Assembly: GCA_030598425.1 (NCBI GenBank)
Contig: JAUVPY010000258.1
Span: 1-5,018, forward strand
Length of the DNA stretch: 5,018 nt
From: Anaerolineae bacterium
GTDB lineage: Bacteria > Chloroflexota > Anaerolineae > 4572-78 > NAK82
Direction: 5' to 3'
Shown piece by piece: positions 1 to 4,290 of the stretch (positions are counted from its first letter, which is position 1; each line of letters opens with the position of its first letter). The notes below the pieces were generated by a model that saw only the letters and a program-made list of their open reading frames with translations, was not told the DNA's origin and did no database searches. Made by a program: the position numbers and the translations under genes.

Positions 1-219
1 ATGGTCGCGCCCATTCTGGATGAGGTCGCCAAGGAATATTCGGGCCAGTTGATTGTGGCCAAGGTCAACACCGACGAGAACCCGGCCTGGGCCACTCAGT
101 ACGGTGTGCGTGGCATCCCGACCATGCTCTTCATCAAGGGTGGTGAGGAGGTCGATCGCCAGGTGGGGGCTGTGCCCAAGCAGTTTATAACCAACAAACT
201 GACTACCATCCTGGCATGA
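1..219 (+). CDS. Thioredoxin, C-terminal part (5' end outside window)
   Basis: Thioredoxin, a cytoplasmic protein disulfide reductase. The 72 visible residues align without gaps to the part of a classical thioredoxin that follows the CGPC active site: the opening MVAPILDEVA matches the helix just after the second active-site Cys, and VNTDENP followed by YGVRGIPTMLFIKGG gives the beta3 strand and the cis-proline loop (visible Pro40, equivalent to Pro76 of E. coli TrxA). The terminal QFITNKLTTILA is the last helix. About 36 residues, including the active site, should lie upstream of position 1, so the ATG at position 1 is an internal methionine and not the start. The expected total of about 108 residues is normal for the family. 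The TGA stop overlaps the ATG of the next gene (ATGA), suggesting a co-transcribed and translationally coupled pair. The active-site cysteines cannot be seen here. Confidence 0.93.
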   Translation: MVAPILDEVAKEYSGQLIVAKVNTDENPAWATQYGVRGIPTMLFIKGGEEVDRQVGAVPKQFITNKLTTILA

Positions 220-638
220 TCCAAGTCGCTGCCTGGGTAAAAGCCAACTGGCTGTTGCTGGTATTCCTGGCCCTGATCGCTGGCGCCTTTATCTTCCTGC
301 GCAGCAAACCCAGCAACGTCGCTTCGCTCAATGAGCTGGACGGGCTCTTGAGCGCCGGCCAGCCGACCGTGGTGGAGTTCTACTCCAATTTCTGAAGTAG
401 CTGTCTGGTGGCAAAACCTGTCGTCGACAGGTTAGAGCGAAAGTTGGATGGTAGGGCTGAGGTCGTCCGGCTCAATACAATGAGCGGGGTAGGACGACAG
501 GCCGCGATCGTTTTCGGTGTGCGGGCTGTGCCTACTTTGATTGTGGTGGATGGCGATGGTCAATTGACTTTGACCCAGGTCGGCATCATCCGGCCGGGCG
601 AAGTTCAAGCTCAGGTGGATGCGCTCATTTCGAACTGA
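216..638 (+). CDS. Membrane-anchored thioredoxin-fold protein, candidate selenoprotein (UGA at codon 60 read as Sec)
   Basis: Reading from ATG 216 gives 59 codons, an in-frame TGA at 393-395, then 80 further codons to a TGA stop at 636-638, for 140 residues in all. Residues 12-28 (WLLLVFLALIAGAFIFL) form one membrane segment near the N-terminus, probably with the thioredoxin domain outside. Around the TGA the protein reads VVEFYSNF-U-SSCLVAKPVVD. This aligns column by column with thioredoxin VVDFWAEW-C-GPCKMVAP, so the UGA sits exactly at the nucleophilic Cys and forms U60-S-S-C63. The cis-Pro loop GVRAVPTLIV follows, so the domain is complete. Neighbouring genes use TGA as an ordinary stop, so UGA is not globally reassigned. 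A SECIS-like hairpin lies at 415-433. The start overlaps the upstream thioredoxin stop, and I see no good Shine-Dalgarno there, consistent with coupling. Likely role: membrane-tethered thiol/selenol oxidoreductase, substrate unknown. Alternatives are a Cys-to-stop mutation or a sequencing error; no selA/B/C/D gene is visible here. Confidence 0.75.
415..433 (+). promoter_or_regulatory. Candidate bacterial SECIS hairpin downstream of UGA 393-395
   Basis: AACCTGTC (415-422) pairs perfectly with GACAGGTT (426-433), leaving a three-base loop GTC (423-425). The loop begins 28 nt after the last base of the UGA, and its first base is G. Described bacterial SECIS elements lie within the coding region just after UGA, with the apical loop roughly 16-37 nt downstream and a G among its first bases, so position and shape fit. 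The stem is also coding sequence (K-P-V-V-D-R-L), and part of the palindrome could be a coincidence. A weaker competing pairing, CTGTC (401-405) with GACAG (426-430), exists. Confidence 0.5.
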
Positions 639-644
639 AGGAGG
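638..644 (+). promoter_or_regulatory. Strong Shine-Dalgarno for the zinc-ribbon gene, unusually far from its ATG
   Basis: AAGGAGG at 638-644 begins on the last base of the preceding stop codon and is an almost ideal Shine-Dalgarno sequence. It lies 17 nt before ATG 662, longer than the usual 5-10 nt. No alternative in-frame start lies between it and 662, and the protein begins MPIYEY, the standard FmdB-family N-terminus, so the start is firm despite the spacing. Confidence 0.6.
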
Positions 645-661
645 TAGAAGCATACCGAGCC

Positions 662-871
662 ATGCCTATCTATGAATACATCTGTCAAGACTGTGGCGAA
701 AAATACGACAAGTTCGTACGGTCCAGCCTGGCCAAGATCGAGCTGAAATGCCCCAATTGTGGGGGCACGCAAGGTAAAAAAGCCCTCTCGGTCTTCGGAG
801 TACGGGGTGGTTCCAGCACATCTGAGTTCGCGGCGGCCAGCAGCGCGGCAGCCTGCGGACCGATTGGTTGA
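662..871 (+). CDS. FmdB-type small zinc-ribbon protein
   Basis: A 69-residue protein opening with MPIYEYICQDCGEKYD, the signature of the FmdB/CxxC_CXXC_SSSS putative regulatory family. Two CxxC pairs, C8/C11 and C30/C33, form the expected zinc ribbon, and the RSSLAKIELKCPNCGG stretch is typical. The tail is a low-complexity Ser/Ala/Gly segment ending CGPIG, with an extra Cys at 65, as often seen in this family. The molecular function is not established; members are named after FmdB, proposed as a regulator of formamidase and amidase genes in Methylophilus. It follows the thioredoxin-fold gene by 23 nt in the same direction, so it is probably the last gene of the redox operon. Length and start are normal for the family. 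Confidence 0.88.
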   Translation: MPIYEYICQDCGEKYDKFVRSSLAKIELKCPNCGGTQGKKALSVFGVRGGSSTSEFAAASSAAACGPIG

Positions 872-885
872 AGCATCTGATTGCG

Positions 886-904
886 TGGAGACCGTGAGTC
901 TCCA
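886..904 (+). other. Hairpin 15 nt after the zinc-ribbon gene
   Basis: TGGAGAC (886-892) pairs perfectly with GTCTCCA (898-904) around a five-base loop CGTGA. Its place just behind the stop codon at 869-871 suggests an operon-end structure, but no T-run follows (AAAGGTTTAC), so it is not a canonical intrinsic terminator. It may be an mRNA 3'-end stabiliser or a weak terminator. Confidence 0.4.
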
Positions 905-929
905 AAGGTTTACTAAAGCTACACAGCCT

Positions 930-979
930 GAGTTCGGAATTAGCTTCACTAGCATCCCGAGTAGGCTCAAGGAGCCATA
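930..979 (+). repeat. Dispersed intergenic repeat, copy 1
   Basis: This segment recurs at 3884-3924 in the same orientation. It starts with GAGTTCGGAA (930-939), shared exactly, then has nine extra bases (940-948) absent from copy 2. Positions 948-969 are then a 22-nt identity with 3893-3914. The end holds a small hairpin, GGCTC (964-968) with GAGCC (972-976), whose stem is conserved in both copies while the loop differs (AAG here, AGA there). Both copies are in noncoding DNA. I do not recognise the family; a REP-like or miniature mobile repeat is possible. Confidence 0.7.
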
Positions 980-990
980 TCGAGGGGTGC

Positions 991-1012
991 GGGTTTCGGG
1001 AAATTCGAACCC
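991..1012 (+). other. Imperfect GC-rich hairpin upstream of the csoR-like gene
   Basis: GGGTT (991-995) pairs with AACCC (1008-1012), and CG (997-998) with CG (1006-1007), leaving one bulged T and a seven-base loop. Just before it is a G-rich tract (GAGGGGTGCGGG, 982-993), and just after it the direct repeat CAGGTT at 1012-1017 and 1021-1026. G/C tracts in short inverted repeats are typical operators of CsoR/RcnR regulators, so this region is the best place for an autoregulatory site. No exact known operator is seen. Confidence 0.25.
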
Positions 1013-1049
1013 AGGTTACACAGGTTGAATGATTTAGGATCGCATACCG

Positions 1050-1325
1050 ATGGCTACCGTGTCCCCCGCCGCTCGCGACCAACTGATCAAGCGTTTGCAG
1101 CGCCTTGAAGGACAAGCGCGTGGCGTGCGCCGTATGCTTGAAGAGGATCGTGACTGTCAGGACATCGTCACCCAACTGGCCGCCATACGGGGCGCGGCGC
1201 ATCAAGTCTCGGTGATGGTGGTCACGGAATACGCACTCAATTGCCTGAACGATCCCGATCAACATGGCTCGCAAGACGAGGCGATTGAGAGGCTAGTGCA
1301 TACCCTGGGACAATTGCCTCACTAG
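1050..1325 (+). CDS. CsoR/RcnR-family transcriptional repressor (DUF156), CstR-like sensor residues
   Basis: A 91-residue all-helical repressor of the CsoR/RcnR/FrmR family. The family core is clear: RLQRLEGQARGVRRMLEEDRDCQDIV covers helix 1 and the turn into helix 2, including the RxxxxxGQxxGVxRM DNA-contact motif. In Mycobacterium tuberculosis CsoR the Cu(I) ligands are Cys36, His61 and Cys65. Here, with identical spacing, the residues are Cys36, Tyr61 (in TEYALNC) and Cys65. Loss of the His with retention of both Cys resembles CstR, which senses persulfides by crosslinking the two thiols, so I infer a reactive-sulfur or thiol sensor rather than a copper sensor. The start is ATG 1050 with a weak AGGA at 1036-1039. 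It follows the redox cluster by 178 nt, which contains a repeat and hairpins, so it may have its own promoter. No obvious target gene (rhodanese, copper exporter) lies downstream; the upstream cluster or its own promoter are the nearest candidates. Confidence 0.88.
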   Translation: MATVSPAARDQLIKRLQRLEGQARGVRRMLEEDRDCQDIVTQLAAIRGAAHQVSVMVVTEYALNCLNDPDQHGSQDEAIERLVHTLGQLPH

Positions 1326-1384
1326 ACATCTTCATAGGCCAGATTCGTGACAAACGAGTCGAGTCTTCCTCACGGACAGAAAAA

Positions 1385-1421
1385 AACACGGACCCATCTT
1401 CCTTTTTCTGTTGTCCGTGTT
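1385..1421. terminator. Inverted repeat with flanking T-run, likely terminator
   Basis: AACACGGAC (1385-1393) and GTCCGTGTT (1413-1421) form a perfect 9-bp stem around a pyrimidine-rich 19-nt loop, 59 nt after the csoR-like stop. Read on the minus strand the stem runs into a T7 tract (A1380-A1386), an intrinsic-terminator arrangement; read on the plus strand it is followed by TCCTTTCC, a weaker tail. A second CACGGAC at 1371-1377 could pair with the same right arm, so two alternative stems are possible. Confidence 0.5.
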
Positions 1422-1447
1422 CCTTTCCGTCTGTGGGGAGATGGTTG

Positions 1448-1476
1448 GCCTCTCGTCGGTTTGAGGCGAAGCTTCG
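1448..1476. other. Small inverted repeats in the convergent intergenic region
   Basis: GCCTC (1448-1452) pairs with GAGGC (1463-1467), and the adjoining CGAAGCTTCG (1467-1476) is a perfect 10-base palindrome. These are short and may be chance, but they lie in a block of 315 noncoding bases unusually rich in dyad symmetry. Confidence 0.3.
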
Positions 1477-1489
1477 TTAGAACTACTAC

Positions 1490-1553
1490 AAAATGGCGCG
1501 TATGGAAGCGCGGCCTACCGATGTAGGTCGGATTTCCATAGCCGACGCATTTT
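1490..1553. other. Long imperfect hairpin (64 nt), unassigned structured element
   Basis: Four paired blocks nest in order: AAAATG (1490-1495) with CATTTT (1548-1553), CG (1497-1498) with CG (1546-1547), TATGGAA (1501-1507) with TTCCATA (1534-1540), and CCTAC (1514-1518) with GTAGG (1523-1527) around a CGAT loop. The plus strand continues CCTTTTT (1554-1560). About 20 base pairs in total are interrupted by internal loops. It could be a small structured RNA, part of a compound terminator, or a miniature mobile repeat. No coding potential is seen. Confidence 0.45.
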
Positions 1554-1572
1554 CCTTTTTGACCCGAAACAG

Positions 1573-1600
1573 AAAGCCTCCCGCTGGTGGGGAGGCTTTT
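1573..1600. terminator. Bidirectional intrinsic terminator between convergent genes
   Basis: AAAGCCTCCC (1573-1582) pairs with GGGAGGCTTT (1590-1599) as a perfect 10-bp GC-rich stem with a seven-base loop. The plus strand ends in TTTTCATTT and the minus strand in TTTCTGTTT, so it can end transcripts arriving from both the csoR-like gene and the histidine kinase. This is the clearest terminator in the window. Confidence 0.85.
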
Positions 1601-1607
1601 CATTTGG

Positions 1608-1642
1608 CGCGTGTTCAGAACAAGTGTTGAACACGCGTTTTT
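1608..1642 (+). terminator. Second intrinsic terminator overlapping the kinase stop codon
   Basis: CGCGTGTTCA (1608-1617) pairs perfectly with TGAACACGCG (1628-1637) around a ten-base loop and is followed by TTTTT (1638-1642), a textbook intrinsic terminator for plus-strand transcription. The T-run overlaps the reverse-complemented stop codon of the kinase gene at 1641-1643. It would protect the kinase gene from antisense readthrough. On the minus strand no T-run follows. Confidence 0.75.
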
Positions 1643-3863
1643 AATCTGCCGATGTTTGCCTGATGGCTATGGCATCCTTGTGGTGTATCGCCGTCTCGGC
1701 CTTGCCGGGGTTGTACTCCGGGTCTGGGGGATGCAACGGCAACAATACGTGGAAGCTACTGCCGGGGCAGGCATCCTCGTCGTGGCCGGGGCTCTCCACC
1801 CAGATGCGGCCGCTGTGGGCATCCACGATACCCTTCACCAGCGAAAGCCCCAGACCTGGCCCCGCCCCTTTGAACTTGGTTTTGCCGGTACTGTGTTTCA
1901 TCAAATCCCCGGTGCGATAGAATTTGTCAAAGATCTTGTGCTGTTCGTCGGGGTCAATTCCGATGCCGTTGTCACTGACGGTCACTTCCATAAACCGCCC
2001 ATTGCTCTCGCCGTGAACCGCTCCGATAACCTCGATACACCCGCCGTCGGGCGTATACTTGATCGCGTTGTTGATCAACTGACTGAAGGCCTGCTGCAAT
2101 CGCTCCTTGTCCCCTTCCAGAGTGGGCAAGGTCTCGAACCCCTCGAGGGTCAAGCTATGCCCGCGTTCTTCAAGCGCCGACGTCCACTCACCCGCTGCAC
2201 GCTGCATAACGTCGTTGATCTCGACAGGGGTTTGATGCAGTACCACCGTCCCCACGTCCAGGCGTGTCACGTCCAGCATCATAAAGACGATCTCAGTCAA
2301 TCGGTCCGTCCCTTTTAGCAGGCCATCAACAAAAACCCGCAATGACGATTCGGGCTGTAACTCCTCCGCCAGCATCTGCGAATAGCCGTTCACCTGCGAA
2401 AGAGGAGTGCGCAATTCGTGGGAGGTGATGCTGATGAAATCGGTCTTGGTCCGGTTCATCGACTCTAATTCTATGTTAAGTTGGCCGATATCCAGGTTCA
2501 GCCGACGCAGCTCCTGCACCATCTGGGCGTTCTTCAGGGCCGTCACGGTCTGGTCAGCCAGTGTGCACAGCAGATTAGTATCGCCATGACGGAAAGGTTC
2601 GCCCGACTGCTTGGGCCCAAGCGCCAACAGACCAATCACCTCATCCTGGGAACGGATGGGAACGTAGAGTTCCATTTGAATGTCGCTCAACCATTCCCGC
2701 TCCTCGTCTGGGAGGTGACGAAAGGTGGGCAACACGTCGATATCATATTGAGTCAAAGGGGTTCCCTGGCGAAAGCGATTCAGCAAGGTGCCGTGTGTCT
2801 CCACTTCGACCAACTGGGTAGGTACGGTACCCACCCCCCGCACCGGCAGAATGGTGTAGCGGCCACCACCGGTGAATTGCACCAGTAGCAAAGCCCCCCG
2901 TTCTATACTAAATACCTGGTTGATCACGTCAAACGCAAGGGCGGCCAGCCGGTCAATGTCCAGGATGTTGCTGACGCTCTGCCCGTAGTGGCGTACCACC
3001 TCCTGTTCATCATAGTTAGCTCCAAAGATGAGGCGGTTCAGGGCACCACCTGAGAGACTCAACAGTCCGGGCAAGAAAACGGCCATGGCGATAGCGATGA
3101 CGCCGGTTAGCAAAAGGGACTCGCGCTGGGTGAGGGTTGGCCACTGGACTGTCTGCATGGTCATTAAGACCCCAAAGAAGATCAGGCCCAGCACCATGGT
3201 GAGTGCCAGAAAATAGAGTGCCCGGCGAACCAGCGTTCTCAGTTCCGGGGGGTGCACCTGCAAAATCACGTAGGTCGCCAGCCCGGCTGCCATCCAGCCC
3301 AATCCGCGTGCGACAACGTCCGCCAAAAAGCCGGGTGCCAAGGATACACCTTCAGCAGCGACCAACAAAGTCAGGATCACCACCCAGTAATGATACCGAT
3401 TGCGATGCAGGGGGCTGGTCTGTCGTCGGTAGGCCAACAACACGGACAATATTGTGCCCCCCAATGCCGCCACCCATAGCACGACGTAATAGGCTTCAAC
3501 CACAACTGGCGGTAACGGCAGCCCGCCAAGCTGTGAAGCAACCAGGATCCCGAACAAGGCCAGGCCGCCCAAGAGCCAGCCGAGAGCCCAACGTGGCTGT
3601 CGGATAAAAGCCTGAGTGAGCGCGCCAAACCCCAAGACAGGCAACATTCTGGCCCACGAGGCGATGACCTCGGTCGAGGGCAGGGAAACCAAGGGGATTG
3701 TCATCTTTGTCAACAGTAGCAAGGTGGGGACGACTGAGAGGCCCAGGTAGGCGACCAGGTACTCCTCGACCTCTTCGGCCTGCCGATGAAAAAGCACCTG
3801 GAGCATCAAAACGACGTAAATTAGCAACTCGATGAAGAGAAGAACTTGCTCTGCGCTTTGCAT
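1641..3863 (-). CDS. Multi-TM GAF-domain sensor histidine kinase
   Basis: A 740-residue membrane histidine kinase. Residues 1 to about 271 contain eight or nine hydrophobic segments (around 5-25, 34-58, 72-86, 93-112, 119-144, 158-173, 186-203, 214-236 and 249-271), resembling the 7TM-type sensor module of histidine kinases plus extra helices. Residues about 295-445 form a GAF domain, ending in VIGLLALGPK and the LADQTVTALKNAQ helix. A coiled linker (446-472) leads to HisKA, with phosphoacceptor His482 in ITSHELRTPLSQVNGY. The ATPase domain has the N box (QLINNAIKYTP, Asn598/599), G1 (DNGIGID, 631-637), F box (FDKFYR) and G2 (GPGLGLSLV, from 668), so it should be catalytically active. No periplasmic domain is evident, so the signal probably comes from the membrane or through GAF. 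ATG 3861-3863 is preceded by AGGGA with a 6-nt spacer, supporting this start. No response regulator is visible on either side, so it may be an orphan. A divergent tail of about 30 residues follows the ATPase domain. Confidence 0.93.
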   Translation of the reverse strand: MQSAEQVLLFIELLIYVVLMLQVLFHRQAEEVEEYLVAYLGLSVVPTLLLLTKMTIPLVSLPSTEVIASWARMLPVLGFGALTQAFIRQPRWALGWLLGGLALFGILVASQLGGLPLPPVVVEAYYVVLWVAALGGTILSVLLAYRRQTSPLHRNRYHYWVVILTLLVAAEGVSLAPGFLADVVARGLGWMAAGLATYVILQVHPPELRTLVRRALYFLALTMVLGLIFFGVLMTMQTVQWPTLTQRESLLLTGVIAIAMAVFLPGLLSLSGGALNRLIFGANYDEQEVVRHYGQSVSNILDIDRLAALAFDVINQVFSIERGALLLVQFTGGGRYTILPVRGVGTVPTQLVEVETHGTLLNRFRQGTPLTQYDIDVLPTFRHLPDEEREWLSDIQMELYVPIRSQDEVIGLLALGPKQSGEPFRHGDTNLLCTLADQTVTALKNAQMVQELRRLNLDIGQLNIELESMNRTKTDFISITSHELRTPLSQVNGYSQMLAEELQPESSLRVFVDGLLKGTDRLTEIVFMMLDVTRLDVGTVVLHQTPVEINDVMQRAAGEWTSALEERGHSLTLEGFETLPTLEGDKERLQQAFSQLINNAIKYTPDGGCIEVIGAVHGESNGRFMEVTVSDNGIGIDPDEQHKIFDKFYRTGDLMKHSTGKTKFKGAGPGLGLSLVKGIVDAHSGRIWVESPGHDEDACPGSSFHVLLPLHPPDPEYNPGKAETAIHHKDAIAIRQTSAD

Positions 3864-3869
3864 AGATCG

Positions 3870-3874
3870 TCCCT
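3870..3874 (-). promoter_or_regulatory. Ribosome binding site of the histidine kinase gene
   Basis: On the minus strand AGGGA lies six bases before the ATG at 3863-3861 and fixes the start of the kinase gene. The dispersed repeat ends only ten bases further upstream, so the repeat would form part of the 5' leader or promoter of this gene. Confidence 0.6.
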
Positions 3875-3883
3875 AAGGAACCA

Positions 3884-3924
3884 GAGTTCGGAACTAGCAT
3901 CCCGAGTAGGCTCAGAGAGCCGTA
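3884..3924 (+). repeat. Dispersed intergenic repeat, copy 2
   Basis: The second copy of the element at 930-979, in the same orientation on the plus strand but now upstream of a minus-strand gene. It shares GAGTTCGGAA (3884-3893) and a 22-nt identical core (3893-3914), and conserves the hairpin GGCTC (3909-3913) with GAGCC (3917-3921). It contains the palindrome AGTTCGGAACT (3885-3895), which is imperfect in copy 1. Its right end fuses directly into the long hairpin at 3921-3964. Confidence 0.7.
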
Positions 3925-3964
3925 CCCCTGCACTTGCACCTGCGGTGTCAAATGCAGGGGTACG
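3921..3964. other. Long near-perfect hairpin between DUF503 and kinase genes
   Basis: CGTACCCCTGCA (3921-3932) pairs perfectly with TGCAGGGGTACG (3953-3964). Inside, TTG (3934-3936) pairs with CAA (3949-3951), and CACC (3937-3940) with GGTG (3944-3947), around a TGC loop, giving 19 base pairs in 44 nt with one mismatch and one bulge. Neither strand has a T-run after it, so it is not a classical intrinsic terminator. It could be a factor-dependent or attenuating structure, an mRNA-stabilising stem at the end of the lipM-DUF503 transcript, or part of a mobile repeat together with the adjoining copy 2. Confidence 0.6.
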
Positions 3965-3998
3965 CCTACCGGCTACTCAGGATGCTTTTCCCCACAGG

Positions 3999-4283
3999 TT
4001 ATATAATCTCGATATAATAATCAACCAGATCGCAGTCTAGACGGCTTTCGTCCACCCACTGTGCCACCCGGGTGAGCAGTCCATGAGCATAGTCCCGGTC
4101 GTTCGATACGCACACGACGCCGACAACGGCCGACTGCCACACGTCGTGCGCGCCAACCTCGGCCACAGAGACATTAAACTCCTTACGCAACCGGGCCAGA
4201 AGGCTCTTGATGACCTGCCGTTTGCCTTTGAGTGATCTGTTGCCGGGGAGATGAAGCTCCAAGCTACAGGCTCCAATAACCAT
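3999..4283 (-). CDS. DUF503 family protein (YlxP-like)
   Basis: A 94-residue protein beginning MVIGACSLELHLPGNRSLKGKRQVIKSLLARL, the characteristic opening of DUF503, followed by the family motif FNVSVAEVGAHDVWQSAVVGVVCVSND. Length and order match the family, which adopts a small alpha/beta fold and includes YlxP of the nusA-infB region in Firmicutes; its biochemical role is unknown. The open frame extends upstream to 4361, but those 26 residues overlap the preceding lipM-like gene and are absent from the family, so I chose ATG 4283. TGAGGGGGCC directly before this ATG combines the lipM-like stop with a G-rich Shine-Dalgarno, seven bases separate the genes, and they are surely co-transcribed. 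The gene ends 135 nt before the kinase start. Confidence 0.88.
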   Translation of the reverse strand: MVIGACSLELHLPGNRSLKGKRQVIKSLLARLRKEFNVSVAEVGAHDVWQSAVVGVVCVSNDRDYAHGLLTRVAQWVDESRLDCDLVDYYIEII

Positions 4284-4290
4284 GGCCCCC

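Noticed and set aside
216..395. Short membrane peptide ending at TGA 393-395
   Set aside because: It would end in the middle of the first thioredoxin strand, exactly at the active-site Cys column; the coding pattern continues undisturbed after it.
408..638. Stand-alone small protein starting at GTG 408
   Set aside because: It has no Shine-Dalgarno, would begin just after the thioredoxin active site and would lack the first strand. The same frame is open upstream to ATG 216 except for the TGA, so one recoded gene explains it better.
994..1012. GGGTTCGAAT on the minus strand, resembling a tRNA T-arm
   Set aside because: The flanking bases do not form the five-pair T stem, and no acceptor, D or anticodon arm can be built around it.
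666..1274. 202-codon open frame on the minus strand
   Set aside because: It lies antisense to the FmdB-type and csoR-like genes, both clear family members, and its translation shows no recognisable domain.
1587..2318. 243-codon open frame on the plus strand, opposite the kinase
   Set aside because: It is antisense to the intact HATPase and HisKA coding region and begins inside a terminator; similar shadows occur at 2481-2888 and 3203-3607.
3923..3951. Perfect TTGACA (minus strand, 3951-3946) as the -35 box of the kinase promoter
   Set aside because: At 17 nt spacing the -10 position reads GGGGTA, nothing like TATAAT, and the box is inside a hairpin loop. Probably chance.
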